From Caulobacter sp. UNC358MFTsu5.1 (GTDB taxonomy: Bacteria; Pseudomonadota; Alphaproteobacteria; Caulobacterales; Caulobacteraceae): a stretch of DNA of 64,000 nucleotides. A program made the position numbers and the translations under genes. This document shows positions 16,281-23,569 of this stretch, in pieces; the first letter of the stretch is position 1; every line of letters begins with the position of its first letter. Location: contig NZ_JONW01000011.1 of assembly GCF_000712075.1 (NCBI RefSeq), positions 248,001 to 312,000 on the forward strand. The letters run 5' to 3'. Below the pieces are notes generated by a model. The model did not search any database. It had not been told where the DNA came from and saw only the letters and a program-made list of their open reading frames with translations.

Positions 16281-17660
16281 ATGCCGAGTTTCGAGATTCC
16301 GGACGGCCCCACGACCGTAGCCCTGAAGACGGAGGCCGGCTTCCACAAGGGCAACGCCGTGTTCAACGTCACCAACAAGACCGGGGAGGGGCTGACCGCC
16401 CGGTTCAGCGTGCAGATCCAGGGCGCCGGCAAGGCCGAATGGTATCAGATCCAGGGCGAACCCGAGCGGCCCGTTGCCGCCGGCGAGACCCAGACGGTCA
16501 CGGTGCTGGCGAAGATCCCCGCCGCGACGCCGGCCGGCCAGCATCGGATCAAGCTGCGGGCCACCAACGTCAACGACCCGGACAACGACAGCACCGACAG
16601 CACCGCCGCGGCCATCACGATCCCGGCGGTCGTCAAGCCGCAGGTCAAGAAGAAGCCGTTCCCGTGGTGGATCATCGCGGTGGCCGGCGGCGTGCTGGTG
16701 CTGGTGATCGGCGTGATCATCGCCGTCGTGGTCATGAGCGGCGGCTCCAAGGTCCCGAAGGTGATCGGGATGGACTACGCCTCCGCCGTCTCGGCCCTGA
16801 AGGACAAGGGCTACGGGGCCGAACCGGAGATCAGACAGGCGCCGCCCGGCAAGGAGCCCCTGGACAAGGTGTTCCTGCAGGACCCCGCGGCCGGCACGAA
16901 GGCCGATCCCAAGACGACCCGGGTCAAGCTGACCGTCGCGGGCGTGCCGACGGTCGCCGTGCCCGGCGTGACCGGGCTGGACTATCCCGACGCCGCCGCC
17001 GTGCTCGAGAAGGCCGGCTTCAAGGTCGGGCCGGCGATCGAGGAGGTCTCCAGCGACAAGACCCTGGGTCAGGTGTTCAAGCAGGAACCCGCGGCCGACG
17101 CGCAGGCAGATCCCGCGACGACCGAGGTCAAGCTGACCGTGGCCGTCGGCGAGACGGTGGCCGTGCCGAGCGTCGCCGGCAAGCCGCTGGTGGCCGCGCA
17201 GGCGCTGCTCGAGGATCGCGGCTTCAAGGTCACGTCGGCGGTCGGGAAGGCCTCCGGTCAACAGCCGGACTCCGTCCTGGTTCAGAATCCGGCCGGCGAC
17301 ACCAAGGCCCCCAAGGGCAGCGTCGTGGCCTTGACGACTGATCCCGGCGTGGTCGTGCCCAACCTGCTCAGCCCGCAGATCGGCGGGATCGCGGGCATCC
17401 AGGCGCTGAAGAACGCCGGGACCGACATCGGGTCGATCGGCTCCACCTGCGTGGGGACGCCCAACATGATCATGACCCAGAGCATCGAGCCGAAGACCAG
17501 GGTCGCCCTGGGCACCCGGGTGAACATCACGGTCGCCAGCGCCCAGGCGAACATCGCGTTCTGCCGGGCGATCGTGGACGCGAACATCCTGACCTACAGC
17601 ACCCAGATGCGGTCGGTGAAGACGGTCGCGCCGACCACGCTGAGGACCCTGCCGAAGTGA
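16281..17660 (+). CDS. Single-pass membrane protein with N-terminal Ig-like domain and three to four PASTA repeats
   Basis: The 459-residue protein has no signal peptide. Residues 1-115 form a beta-sandwich-like domain (VFNVTNKTGEGLTARFSVQI, PVAAGETQTVTVLAKIP). A single transmembrane helix follows at about 128-155 (WWIIAVAGGVLVLVIGVIIA). PASTA repeats come next at about 157-223, 225-291 and 293-356, each opening VPxVxG and ending in a VKLTVA-like strand, with a degenerate fourth at 358-422. With the N-terminus inside, the PASTA repeats would face the periplasm, where this domain class is known to bind peptidoglycan. The gene lies 24 bases after the tail protein I gene in the same direction. 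The first 145 residues are nearly identical to those of the next gene. Confidence 0.8.
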   Translation: MPSFEIPDGPTTVALKTEAGFHKGNAVFNVTNKTGEGLTARFSVQIQGAGKAEWYQIQGEPERPVAAGETQTVTVLAKIPAATPAGQHRIKLRATNVNDPDNDSTDSTAAAITIPAVVKPQVKKKPFPWWIIAVAGGVLVLVIGVIIAVVVMSGGSKVPKVIGMDYASAVSALKDKGYGAEPEIRQAPPGKEPLDKVFLQDPAAGTKADPKTTRVKLTVAGVPTVAVPGVTGLDYPDAAAVLEKAGFKVGPAIEEVSSDKTLGQVFKQEPAADAQADPATTEVKLTVAVGETVAVPSVAGKPLVAAQALLEDRGFKVTSAVGKASGQQPDSVLVQNPAGDTKAPKGSVVALTTDPGVVVPNLLSPQIGGIAGIQALKNAGTDIGSIGSTCVGTPNMIMTQSIEPKTRVALGTRVNITVASAQANIAFCRAIVDANILTYSTQMRSVKTVAPTTLRTLPK

Positions 17661-18180
17661 TCGCGCGCCGCGTCGCGGGCGCGAAGCCCGCGGCGCGGCG
17701 TCGACCGCAAGGACGTCGAACCCAAGGATCAGGACATGCCGAGTTTCGAGATTCCGGACGGACCGACCACCGTCGCCCTGAAGACCGAGGGCGGCTTCCA
17801 CAAGGGCAGCGCCGTCTTCGGCGTCACCAACAAGACGGGCGAGGGCCTGACCGCGCGCTTCAGCGTCCAGGTCCAGGGCGAGGGCAAACCCGAGTGGTAC
17901 CAGGTCCAGGGGGAATCGGAACGGCCGGTCGCGGCGGGCGAGAACCAGACCGTGACCGTGGTCGCCAAGATCCCGGCCGCGGCGCCGCCGGGCCAGCACC
18001 GGATCAAGTTGCGGGCCACCAACGTCAACGACCCCGACAACGACAGCACCGACAGCACGGCGGCGACGGTCACCGTGCCGGCCGCCGGCCCCGCGCCGCC
18101 GCCCAAGAAGCCGTTCCCGTGGTGGATCATCGCGGTGGCCGGCGGGGTGCTGGTCCTGGTGATCGCCGTGATCATCGCTG
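16281..18180 (+). repeat. Tandem gene-segment duplication (about 16281-16720 and 17736-18180)
   Basis: The first 440 or so bases of the two PASTA genes are a direct repeat, starting with the identical CCGAGTTTCGAGATTCCGGA and running through the transmembrane codons. Differences are mostly at third positions, so both copies have been kept under protein-level constraint. The copies then diverge completely. Recombination between them could delete one gene. Confidence 0.85.
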
Positions 18181-18800
18181 TCGTGGCGTTGGGCGGAGGG
18201 GGCAAGGTCCCGAACGTGGTCGGCCAACCCTATGCCGACGCCGTCAAAGCGCTGGACAAGGCCGGCTACAAGTCCGTCAAGCGGACCGACAAGGAAATCG
18301 ACAAGGCCCCGGACACCGTGCTGGACCAGTCGCCCGCCGCCGACGTCAAGGCCAAGAAGAGCGAGACGATCCTGCTGACGGTGGCCATCCCCCTGCCGGC
18401 CGTCACACCCCCGCCGGAGGAACCCAAGGAGGAACCGCCGATCATCGAACCGGCCGAGGCCAATTGCGATCCGGCGGTCGGCGCCTGCATCGACGGCTTT
18501 GTCTGGCGCGGGGCCTGGCCCAACGACCGGGTCTGCGTCCCGCCCGAGTCCAGCTACCTGGCCCGTTTGGAGAACGGCCAGGCCGGCGCGCGCCGCAATC
18601 CGAACGGCGGTCCGTACGGTCCGGACACCTGTCTGATGGGCTATGTCTGGCGCGACGGCTACAACGGCGACCACGTCTGCGTCACCGGCGAGCGGCGCAC
18701 CGTCGTGGCCCAGGAGAACGCGGCGGGTCCGTCCCGCTATCGCGCCTGCCGGCCCGAGCGGATCATCCCGAGAACCAAGGTCGCGTCGCCCGCGGGCTAG
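17736..18800 (+). CDS. Paralogue of the PASTA membrane protein with one PASTA repeat and a Cys-rich tail
   Basis: Residues 1-150 repeat the upstream gene almost exactly (same Ig-like domain and transmembrane helix at about 128-152). One PASTA repeat follows (KVPNVVGQPYADAVKALDKA, about 154-220), then a proline-rich spacer. The tail (about 245-345) holds two related units, GFVWRGAWPNDRVCV and GYVWRDGYNGDHVCV, each preceded by a cysteine and followed by an EN..A...R stretch. The six cysteines could form disulfides in the periplasm. The gene starts 75 bases after its paralogue. The same cytoplasmic domain on two different outer parts suggests a shared inner partner, plausibly the injection-system baseplate. 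Confidence 0.8.
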   Translation: MPSFEIPDGPTTVALKTEGGFHKGSAVFGVTNKTGEGLTARFSVQVQGEGKPEWYQVQGESERPVAAGENQTVTVVAKIPAAAPPGQHRIKLRATNVNDPDNDSTDSTAATVTVPAAGPAPPPKKPFPWWIIAVAGGVLVLVIAVIIAVVALGGGGKVPNVVGQPYADAVKALDKAGYKSVKRTDKEIDKAPDTVLDQSPAADVKAKKSETILLTVAIPLPAVTPPPEEPKEEPPIIEPAEANCDPAVGACIDGFVWRGAWPNDRVCVPPESSYLARLENGQAGARRNPNGGPYGPDTCLMGYVWRDGYNGDHVCVTGERRTVVAQENAAGPSRYRACRPERIIPRTKVASPAG

Positions 18801-18812
18801 GCGTCCAAACCC

Positions 18813-18873
18813 CCGGACCCGCCCGGCGCGGGTCCGGCGATCGTGCAGGAGGGGGACCCGCTTCGGCGGGTCC
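18813..18873 (+). promoter_or_regulatory. Twin hairpins with interchangeable arms before the HExxH membrane gene
   Basis: CCGGACCCGC (18813-18822) pairs with GCGGGTCCGG (18828-18837) across CCGGC. GGACCCGC (18854-18861) pairs with GCGGGTCC (18866-18873) across a TTCG tetraloop. The 8-base cores are identical, so the outer arms could pair instead. No T tract follows. The second hairpin ends just before the ribosome site TAAGGAG. Either a weak terminator of the PASTA genes or a leader that tunes translation is possible. Confidence 0.5.
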
Positions 18874-18887
18874 GTAAGGAGTGCATC

Positions 18888-19865
18888 ATGGAGCGGATCT
18901 TCTCTCTGGAGGCCATCCTCGGATCCCTGGCCTTCGGCGTGGCCGGGGCGCTGGTGGCCCTGATCGTGCGATTGGCCAAGGGCGACGGGAGCGCGGCGCT
19001 GTGGCGCGTGCTGGAGACCTTCCTCACCGCGACGCTCGGCGCCTTCCTGGCGCGGACCTTCATCAGCATCATGCTGAGCGTCGGCGGGGACTCGGACGCG
19101 GCGATCACCGTGACCAGCCTGCTGTTCTTCATCTGGCCGGGCGTGGTGAACCTGATCTCGCTGGGCTTCGGCCATCCCGTGATCGGCGTGGAGGCGCTGT
19201 TGTGGATCGCCCTGGTGGTCGGCGGGCTGGTGGGCCTGTTCGACGGCCTGTGGGCCACCCACAAATGGGCGGGCCTGGGCGCGCCGGCCTTCCTGCTGGA
19301 CGTCACATGGGGGCTGGGCGGCAACACCAACGGCGTCCTGATGCACCTGATCAACTTCGCCTGGGGCGACCATGGCGACGGTCCCGACGAGAACCGCCAC
19401 GACGCCCACCGCTACAAGCAGGGCTTCGCGGTGCGGTCGGGCTTCGCCTTCACCCAGGGCGCGGTGATGAGCAACACCGACGCCTGGGACCCGACGACGG
19501 ACCTGTTCAAGCACGAGACGATCCACATCTGGCAGAACCGGCTGCTAGGGCCGTTCTTCTGGTTCTCCTATGTCGGCTGGATGCTGGTGACCCTGATCCC
19601 GGCCCTGATCGCCGGCCTGATCGATTCCAGCCGCCGGATCGGGGACGCGATCACCTGGTGGACCTATTTCGACAATCCCTGGGAGGTGATGGCCTACGGC
19701 ATCGCCAACCCCACGGACCGGACCGGCCAGCGGTTCCTGGACGGCAGCGGCACGGTGACGGGCTGGGTCTGCTGGCCCTGGCCGCTGGCCATCGTCACCT
19801 CGGTGATCGGCGTGGCGGGACTGGGCGCCGCGTTCGTGGCCATCATGATGGCCGGTTATGGGTGA
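18888..19865 (+). CDS. Polytopic membrane protein with an HExxH metallopeptidase-type motif
   Basis: The 325-residue protein has several hydrophobic helices (for example LAFGVAGALVALIVRL, WIALVVGGLVGLFDGLW, YVGWMLVTLIPALIAGLI and a last one near 300-322). Between helices lies H209-E-T-I-H213 followed by W-Q, and about 50 residues later NPWEVMAY with E266. HExxH plus a downstream Glu is the zinc-binding pattern of gluzincin-type peptidases, so a membrane peptidase is likely, although no named family is certain. HExxH proteins of the DUF4157 type accompany many injection systems; this one differs by being embedded in the membrane. The ATG at 18888 has TAAGGAG upstream. The next gene starts 9 bases after the stop. 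Confidence 0.7.
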   Translation: MERIFSLEAILGSLAFGVAGALVALIVRLAKGDGSAALWRVLETFLTATLGAFLARTFISIMLSVGGDSDAAITVTSLLFFIWPGVVNLISLGFGHPVIGVEALLWIALVVGGLVGLFDGLWATHKWAGLGAPAFLLDVTWGLGGNTNGVLMHLINFAWGDHGDGPDENRHDAHRYKQGFAVRSGFAFTQGAVMSNTDAWDPTTDLFKHETIHIWQNRLLGPFFWFSYVGWMLVTLIPALIAGLIDSSRRIGDAITWWTYFDNPWEVMAYGIANPTDRTGQRFLDGSGTVTGWVCWPWPLAIVTSVIGVAGLGAAFVAIMMAGYG

Positions 19866-19874
19866 GCCGCGCCG

Positions 19875-20480
19875 ATGAAGATCGTCATCATCATCCTGAT
19901 CCTCATCGTCCTCGGCTTCGTCGTGGCGATCGGCGTGGCCGTCTACCGCGCCACCACGCCGCCCGCGCCGCCGTCGGCCCACGGGCCGCCCACGGACAGC
20001 AACGGCAATATCGACGAGGACGCCCTGGCGGACTGGGAGCCTCCGTCCATGGCCGCCGTCATGGGCAGCATCTCGCGTCCGTTCGCGCCGAAGCTGTTCA
20101 AGAAGGCCGAGGTGGTCGAATTCCCGGCCGGCGAGGACCGCCAGTCCCAGACCGTGTCCGTCCCGGCAGCCAATAAGGACATGCGAATGGCTCGTCTTCG
20201 ACTGATCCAGGGGCGAGGCGCGGTCGCGACCTATACGGTCCTGGCGCCCGGGCAGGGGGAGACCAGCCCCCAGGCCGTGTGCCTGTGCGCCGAGAACACC
20301 CGCCTGGACGAGGACGAGGTCGACGACTGCGGGGACGCCTGGCGGAAGGTCCGGAGGTCCGGCGACCAGTTCCTCTGCCGCGCCAAGGACGACGACGTCT
20401 CGGCCGTGATCTATCGCTCGGGCGGCGTGATCGAGATCAAGCCCCTGGGCGACCAGCCGTTGGAGGTGACGGTGCGGTGA
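19875..20480 (+). CDS. Membrane-anchored protein of unknown function
   Basis: The 201-residue product has a strong N-terminal hydrophobic helix (IVIIILILIVLGFVVAIGVA, residues 3-22) and then a soluble part of about 175 residues with a proline-rich linker. I do not recognise a family. The C-terminal half has four cysteines (AVCLCAEN, DDCGDAW, FLCRAK) and several beta strands. It starts 9 bases after the HExxH gene stop and is probably co-transcribed with it. It closes the plus-strand block that began with the injection-system operon. Confidence 0.6.
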   Translation: MKIVIIILILIVLGFVVAIGVAVYRATTPPAPPSAHGPPTDSNGNIDEDALADWEPPSMAAVMGSISRPFAPKLFKKAEVVEFPAGEDRQSQTVSVPAANKDMRMARLRLIQGRGAVATYTVLAPGQGETSPQAVCLCAENTRLDEDEVDDCGDAWRKVRRSGDQFLCRAKDDDVSAVIYRSGGVIEIKPLGDQPLEVTVR

Positions 20481-20487
20481 CCCGCGT

Positions 20488-21180
20488 CTAGACCCGCACG
20501 GTCCGCAGCGCCGAGATCGTCGCCAGGATCGATCCGATCAGCAGGATCAACAGCCAGATCGCGCCGACGATGGCGATGATCAGCGCGCCGATGGCGTCGG
20601 TGATGCTGGCCAGGAAGCCCGGCGGGAAGTCGATCAGGAAGGCCAGCAGCAGGGTCGCACCGATCGAGACCGCGCTCAGGATGACGATGCCCTTGTTCTG
20701 CAGGAAGCGCTCGTGGGCCAGGATCAGCAGGATGCAGAAGGCGATCTTGAGGATCAGGATCAGGCCCAGGGTGGCGGTGGCCGCGCCCGTCGGGAAGTCG
20801 GCGAAGGCGGCGAAATAGGCGATGGTCCCGAACGGGATGGCCACCAGCAGGGTGACCATCAGGATCAGCAGCCCCAGGGCCGCCAGGGCCATGACGATCG
20901 CGCCCAGCAGGCCGAAGAAGGCGATCACCAGGGTGACGATGCCCTGGATCCGGCCGATCACGCTGCGGGACAGCAGGATGCCCAGGCCCATCAGGGCGAC
21001 GGTGTAGAGCAGCAGGCCGTCGAGGACCGGCAGGTAGCGGATGCCCAGGCCCGGGGTCGAGGCCTCGAAGCCGGCCTGGTGCACGGCGTCCAGGATGAAC
21101 GCCGACGCGCATTCGATCAGCAGGGCCACCAGCAGGACGAAGCCCGCCAGCCAGAAGAACGGCGCACGCAAACGGTCCAT
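20488..21180 (-). CDS. Polytopic inner-membrane protein of unknown function
   Basis: The 230-residue protein is almost entirely hydrophobic, with about six predicted helices (FFWLAGFVLLVALLIECASA, LLLYTVALMGLGILLS, IVTLVIAFFGLLGAIVMALA and three further C-terminal ones). No family motif is visible. It converges on the preceding gene with a gap of 7 bases and has its own promoter region to the right. It may or may not be linked to the injection system; position is the only argument. Confidence 0.6.
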   Translation of the reverse strand: MDRLRAPFFWLAGFVLLVALLIECASAFILDAVHQAGFEASTPGLGIRYLPVLDGLLLYTVALMGLGILLSRSVIGRIQGIVTLVIAFFGLLGAIVMALAALGLLILMVTLLVAIPFGTIAYFAAFADFPTGAATATLGLILILKIAFCILLILAHERFLQNKGIVILSAVSIGATLLLAFLIDFPPGFLASITDAIGALIIAIVGAIWLLILLIGSILATISALRTVRV

Positions 21181-21386
21181 GGCTCGCCTCGCTTTGACGA
21201 GGAAGTCTGCCCAATCTCCACCATCGCGACAAGGTAAAGATCATGCGTCTCGAAAGTTGTGTTGAGCCAACCTTGGCCGGGCGTCACGATTTTGCACCAT
21301 GGTTCAGCTTCCGTACGCGGATGACGTTCTGGGGGCCCTTAGCCCTTGCCTAGCTTCGAGCGGCGCCTACATGCCTCCTGCCGACG

Positions 21387-21403
21387 CCTGGCGAAACGCC
21401 AGG
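21387..21403 (+). promoter_or_regulatory. Hairpin in the mlaA leader
   Basis: CCTGGCG-AAA-CGCCAGG forms a perfect 7-base stem. CCTCCTG (21374-21380) could instead pair with CAGGAGG (21400-21406), giving a competing fold around an AGGAGG sequence. This lies 37 bases before the chosen mlaA start. A regulatory role is possible but not shown. Confidence 0.35.
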
Positions 21404-21439
21404 AGGATCGGTGGGTCGGCCACGAAGATACTGAAGAAA

Positions 21440-22369
21440 ATGCAGGGCTTGAGCGTGAGTGTACGGACAGCGACCATGGCTCTGGCCGTGATCGCCGCTG
21501 GGGGGGTCTCGGCGGCGGCATCGTCGGCGCACGCCCGGGCCTCGGTCGAAACGCCCATCCCGCTGGTCGCCGCGCCGGACGCGGCGTCGGACATGGCGCA
21601 GATCGAGTACGATCCGCTCGAGGGCTTCAACCGGGGCAGCTACGCGTTCAGCATGGGTCTGGACCGCGCCGTTTTCCGGCCCGTCACGCACGGCTACATG
21701 GCGGTGACGCCGACGCCTGTCCGGCACCGGGTCAGCGCCTTCGTCTACAATCTGGGCGAACCGAGCACGTTCCTGAACGACGTCCTGCAGGGCAAGCCCA
21801 AGCGGGCAGGCCGGACCACGGCGCGGTTCGCGATCAACTCCACCGTCGGGGTGCTGGGCCTGTTCGATGTCGCCGCCGGCATGGGCATCCGCTCCCACGA
21901 CGCCGACTTCGGCCAGACCTTCGGCCGCTACGGCGTCAAGCCCGGCCCCTATCTGTACGTGCCGGTGCTGGGCCCGCTGAACTTCCGCGACGGCGTCGGC
22001 CGGGTGTTCGACTTCTTCACCGACCCGATCGGCCTGGCGGGGCAGGGCTGGACCAGCCCGTTCGGCATCACGCGCCTGGTCACCCAGACGATCGACACCC
22101 GCGCCAACGCCGACCTGGCGTTCCGGGCGCTGGACCAGGCGGTCGATCCCTACGCCACCGCGCGCTCGGCCTATGGCCAGCACCGCGAGGCCCTGATCCG
22201 CGAGGCGACGGGCGCGGTGCAGGAACTGCCCGACTTCGACGACGTCCCGGCCGCGACCGATCCTGTCGCCCCGCCGCCCGAGACTTCGACCGTTCCCGCC
22301 GAATCCGCTACGCCCCAACCCGCCACGTCCGAGCCGGCCGCCCCCGCGGCCCCTCCCGAACCACAATAG
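21440..22369 (+). CDS. mlaA: MlaA/VacJ outer-membrane lipid-asymmetry protein
   Basis: The 309-residue protein carries the VacJ core: YDPLEGFNRGSYAFSMGLDR, FLNDVLQGKPKRAGRTTARF, GVLGLFDVAAGMGI and DFGQTFGRYGVKPGPYLYVP. MlaA takes misplaced phospholipids from the outer leaflet of the outer membrane and passes them to MlaC. I chose the ATG at 21440, which gives a clean signal peptide (TMALAVIAAGGVSAAASSAHA). Upstream ATGs at 21371 and in the longer frame would hide it. Most VacJ proteins are lipoproteins, but no lipobox cysteine is visible here. The C-terminal 40 residues are Pro/Ala/Glu-rich. It is first in an mlaACDEF operon. Confidence 0.88.
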   Translation: MQGLSVSVRTATMALAVIAAGGVSAAASSAHARASVETPIPLVAAPDAASDMAQIEYDPLEGFNRGSYAFSMGLDRAVFRPVTHGYMAVTPTPVRHRVSAFVYNLGEPSTFLNDVLQGKPKRAGRTTARFAINSTVGVLGLFDVAAGMGIRSHDADFGQTFGRYGVKPGPYLYVPVLGPLNFRDGVGRVFDFFTDPIGLAGQGWTSPFGITRLVTQTIDTRANADLAFRALDQAVDPYATARSAYGQHREALIREATGAVQELPDFDDVPAATDPVAPPPETSTVPAESATPQPATSEPAAPAAPPEPQ

Positions 22370-22386
22370 ATCCCCCGGATACGCCC

Positions 22387-23034
22387 ATGACGAACGCCCA
22401 TCCCACACGCCGCTTCGCCCAACTGGCCCTGGTCGCCCTGGTCGGCCTCGGCGTCATGACCCAGGCCGCCCCGGCCCTGGCGCAGGGCCAGCGCGAGCCG
22501 CAGGCCGAGCAGTTCGTCCAGACGCGGGCCCAGCGGGTGATCTCGGTCCTGGCCGACAAGAACCAGAGCGTGGCCCAGAAGAAGGCGACCTTCCACCAGG
22601 GCATCGACGAACTGGCCGACGTGCCGCGGATCACCAATTTCGTGCTGGGCAAGTACGCCCGCACCATCACGCCGGACCAGCGGACCCGCTTCGCGGCGGC
22701 GTTCCGCGTCTATGCCGAGAGCGTCTACCAGAACCGCATCAGCGATTATCACGGCGAGACCCTGAAGGTGACGGGCTCGACGGTGCGCAAGCCGGGCGAC
22801 GTGATCGTCAACACCACGATCTCGGGCGGCCAGCTGGGCCAGCCGGTGCAGGTGTCCTGGCGGGTGCTGGGCGGCGGGACCGCGTGGAAGGTCGTCGACG
22901 TCCAGTTCAAGGGCGTGTGGCTGGCGATCACCCAGCAGCAGGATTTCGTTTCGACCATCGACAACGCCGGCGGCAACGTCGACGTGCTGATCAGCCAACT
23001 GCAGCGCGACGCCCAGCGTCCGGCGTCGCGATAA
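22387..23034 (+). CDS. mlaC: MlaC periplasmic phospholipid-binding protein
   Basis: The 215-residue protein has a signal peptide (LALVALVGLGVMTQAAPALA, cut before QGQ) and the Ttg2D/MlaC fold: QKKATFHQGIDELADVPRIT, FVLGKYARTITPDQRTRFAA and a C-terminal segment WKVVDVQFKGVWLAITQQQD typical of the family. It shuttles phospholipid between MlaA and the inner-membrane MlaDEF complex. It starts 17 bases after mlaA and is followed by mlaD. Confidence 0.9.
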   Translation: MTNAHPTRRFAQLALVALVGLGVMTQAAPALAQGQREPQAEQFVQTRAQRVISVLADKNQSVAQKKATFHQGIDELADVPRITNFVLGKYARTITPDQRTRFAAAFRVYAESVYQNRISDYHGETLKVTGSTVRKPGDVIVNTTISGGQLGQPVQVSWRVLGGGTAWKVVDVQFKGVWLAITQQQDFVSTIDNAGGNVDVLISQLQRDAQRPASR

Positions 23035-23052
23035 GAGCGGGGGACTCTGGAC

Positions 23053-23568
23053 ATGGGGTTGCGCGAACAATGGGCCGAGACCTTGATGGGTCTCCTCGTG
23101 CTCGTCCTGGCGGCGGGTTTCCTGGTCTATTCGCTGAGCGTCGGCGGCGTGGGCCGCAAGCCGGGCGGCTATGACGTCACGGCCAAGTTCGGCCAGGTCG
23201 GCTCCCTGGCGCCAGGCGCGGCGGTCAGCGTCGCGGGCGTGAAGGTGGGCACGGTTTCGGAAATCAAACTGGATCCCAAGACCTATCTGGCGGTGACCAA
23301 GCTGACCCTGGATCCGGACGTCAAGCTGCCCTCGGACTCCACCGCCAAGGTCACCAGCGACAGCCTGCTGGGCGGCGTCCACGTGGCGATCGCCCCCGGC
23401 GGCGCGCCCGACGACATCAAGCCCGGCGGCGAGATCGACAACACCCAGGGCGCGGTCGACCTGTTCGGCCTGATCGGCTCGGTGATGCGGCCCCAAGGGG
23501 GCGCCGCGCCGGCGGCCGGTGAGACGCCGCCCGCCGCGTCCGCCGCCACGGCTCCGGACAGCTACTGA
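23053..23568 (+). CDS. mlaD: MlaD MCE-domain protein
   Basis: The 171-residue protein has one N-terminal transmembrane helix (LMGLLVLVLAAGFLVYSLSV) and one MCE domain (YDVTAKFGQVGSLAPGAAVS, VAGVKVGTVSEIKLD, DSLLGGVHVAIAPGG). The C-terminal tail is Ala/Pro-rich and short. MlaD forms the hexameric periplasmic ring of the MlaFED transporter. The ATG of mlaE begins one base after its stop. Confidence 0.92.
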   Translation: MGLREQWAETLMGLLVLVLAAGFLVYSLSVGGVGRKPGGYDVTAKFGQVGSLAPGAAVSVAGVKVGTVSEIKLDPKTYLAVTKLTLDPDVKLPSDSTAKVTSDSLLGGVHVAIAPGGAPDDIKPGGEIDNTQGAVDLFGLIGSVMRPQGGAAPAAGETPPAASAATAPDSY

Positions 23569-23569
23569 G

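Noticed and set aside
16185-19526. A minus-strand open frame of over 1000 codons opposite the PASTA and HExxH genes.
   Set aside because: It is a shadow of GC-rich coding DNA. The plus-strand genes have clear domains, ribosome sites and tight spacing.
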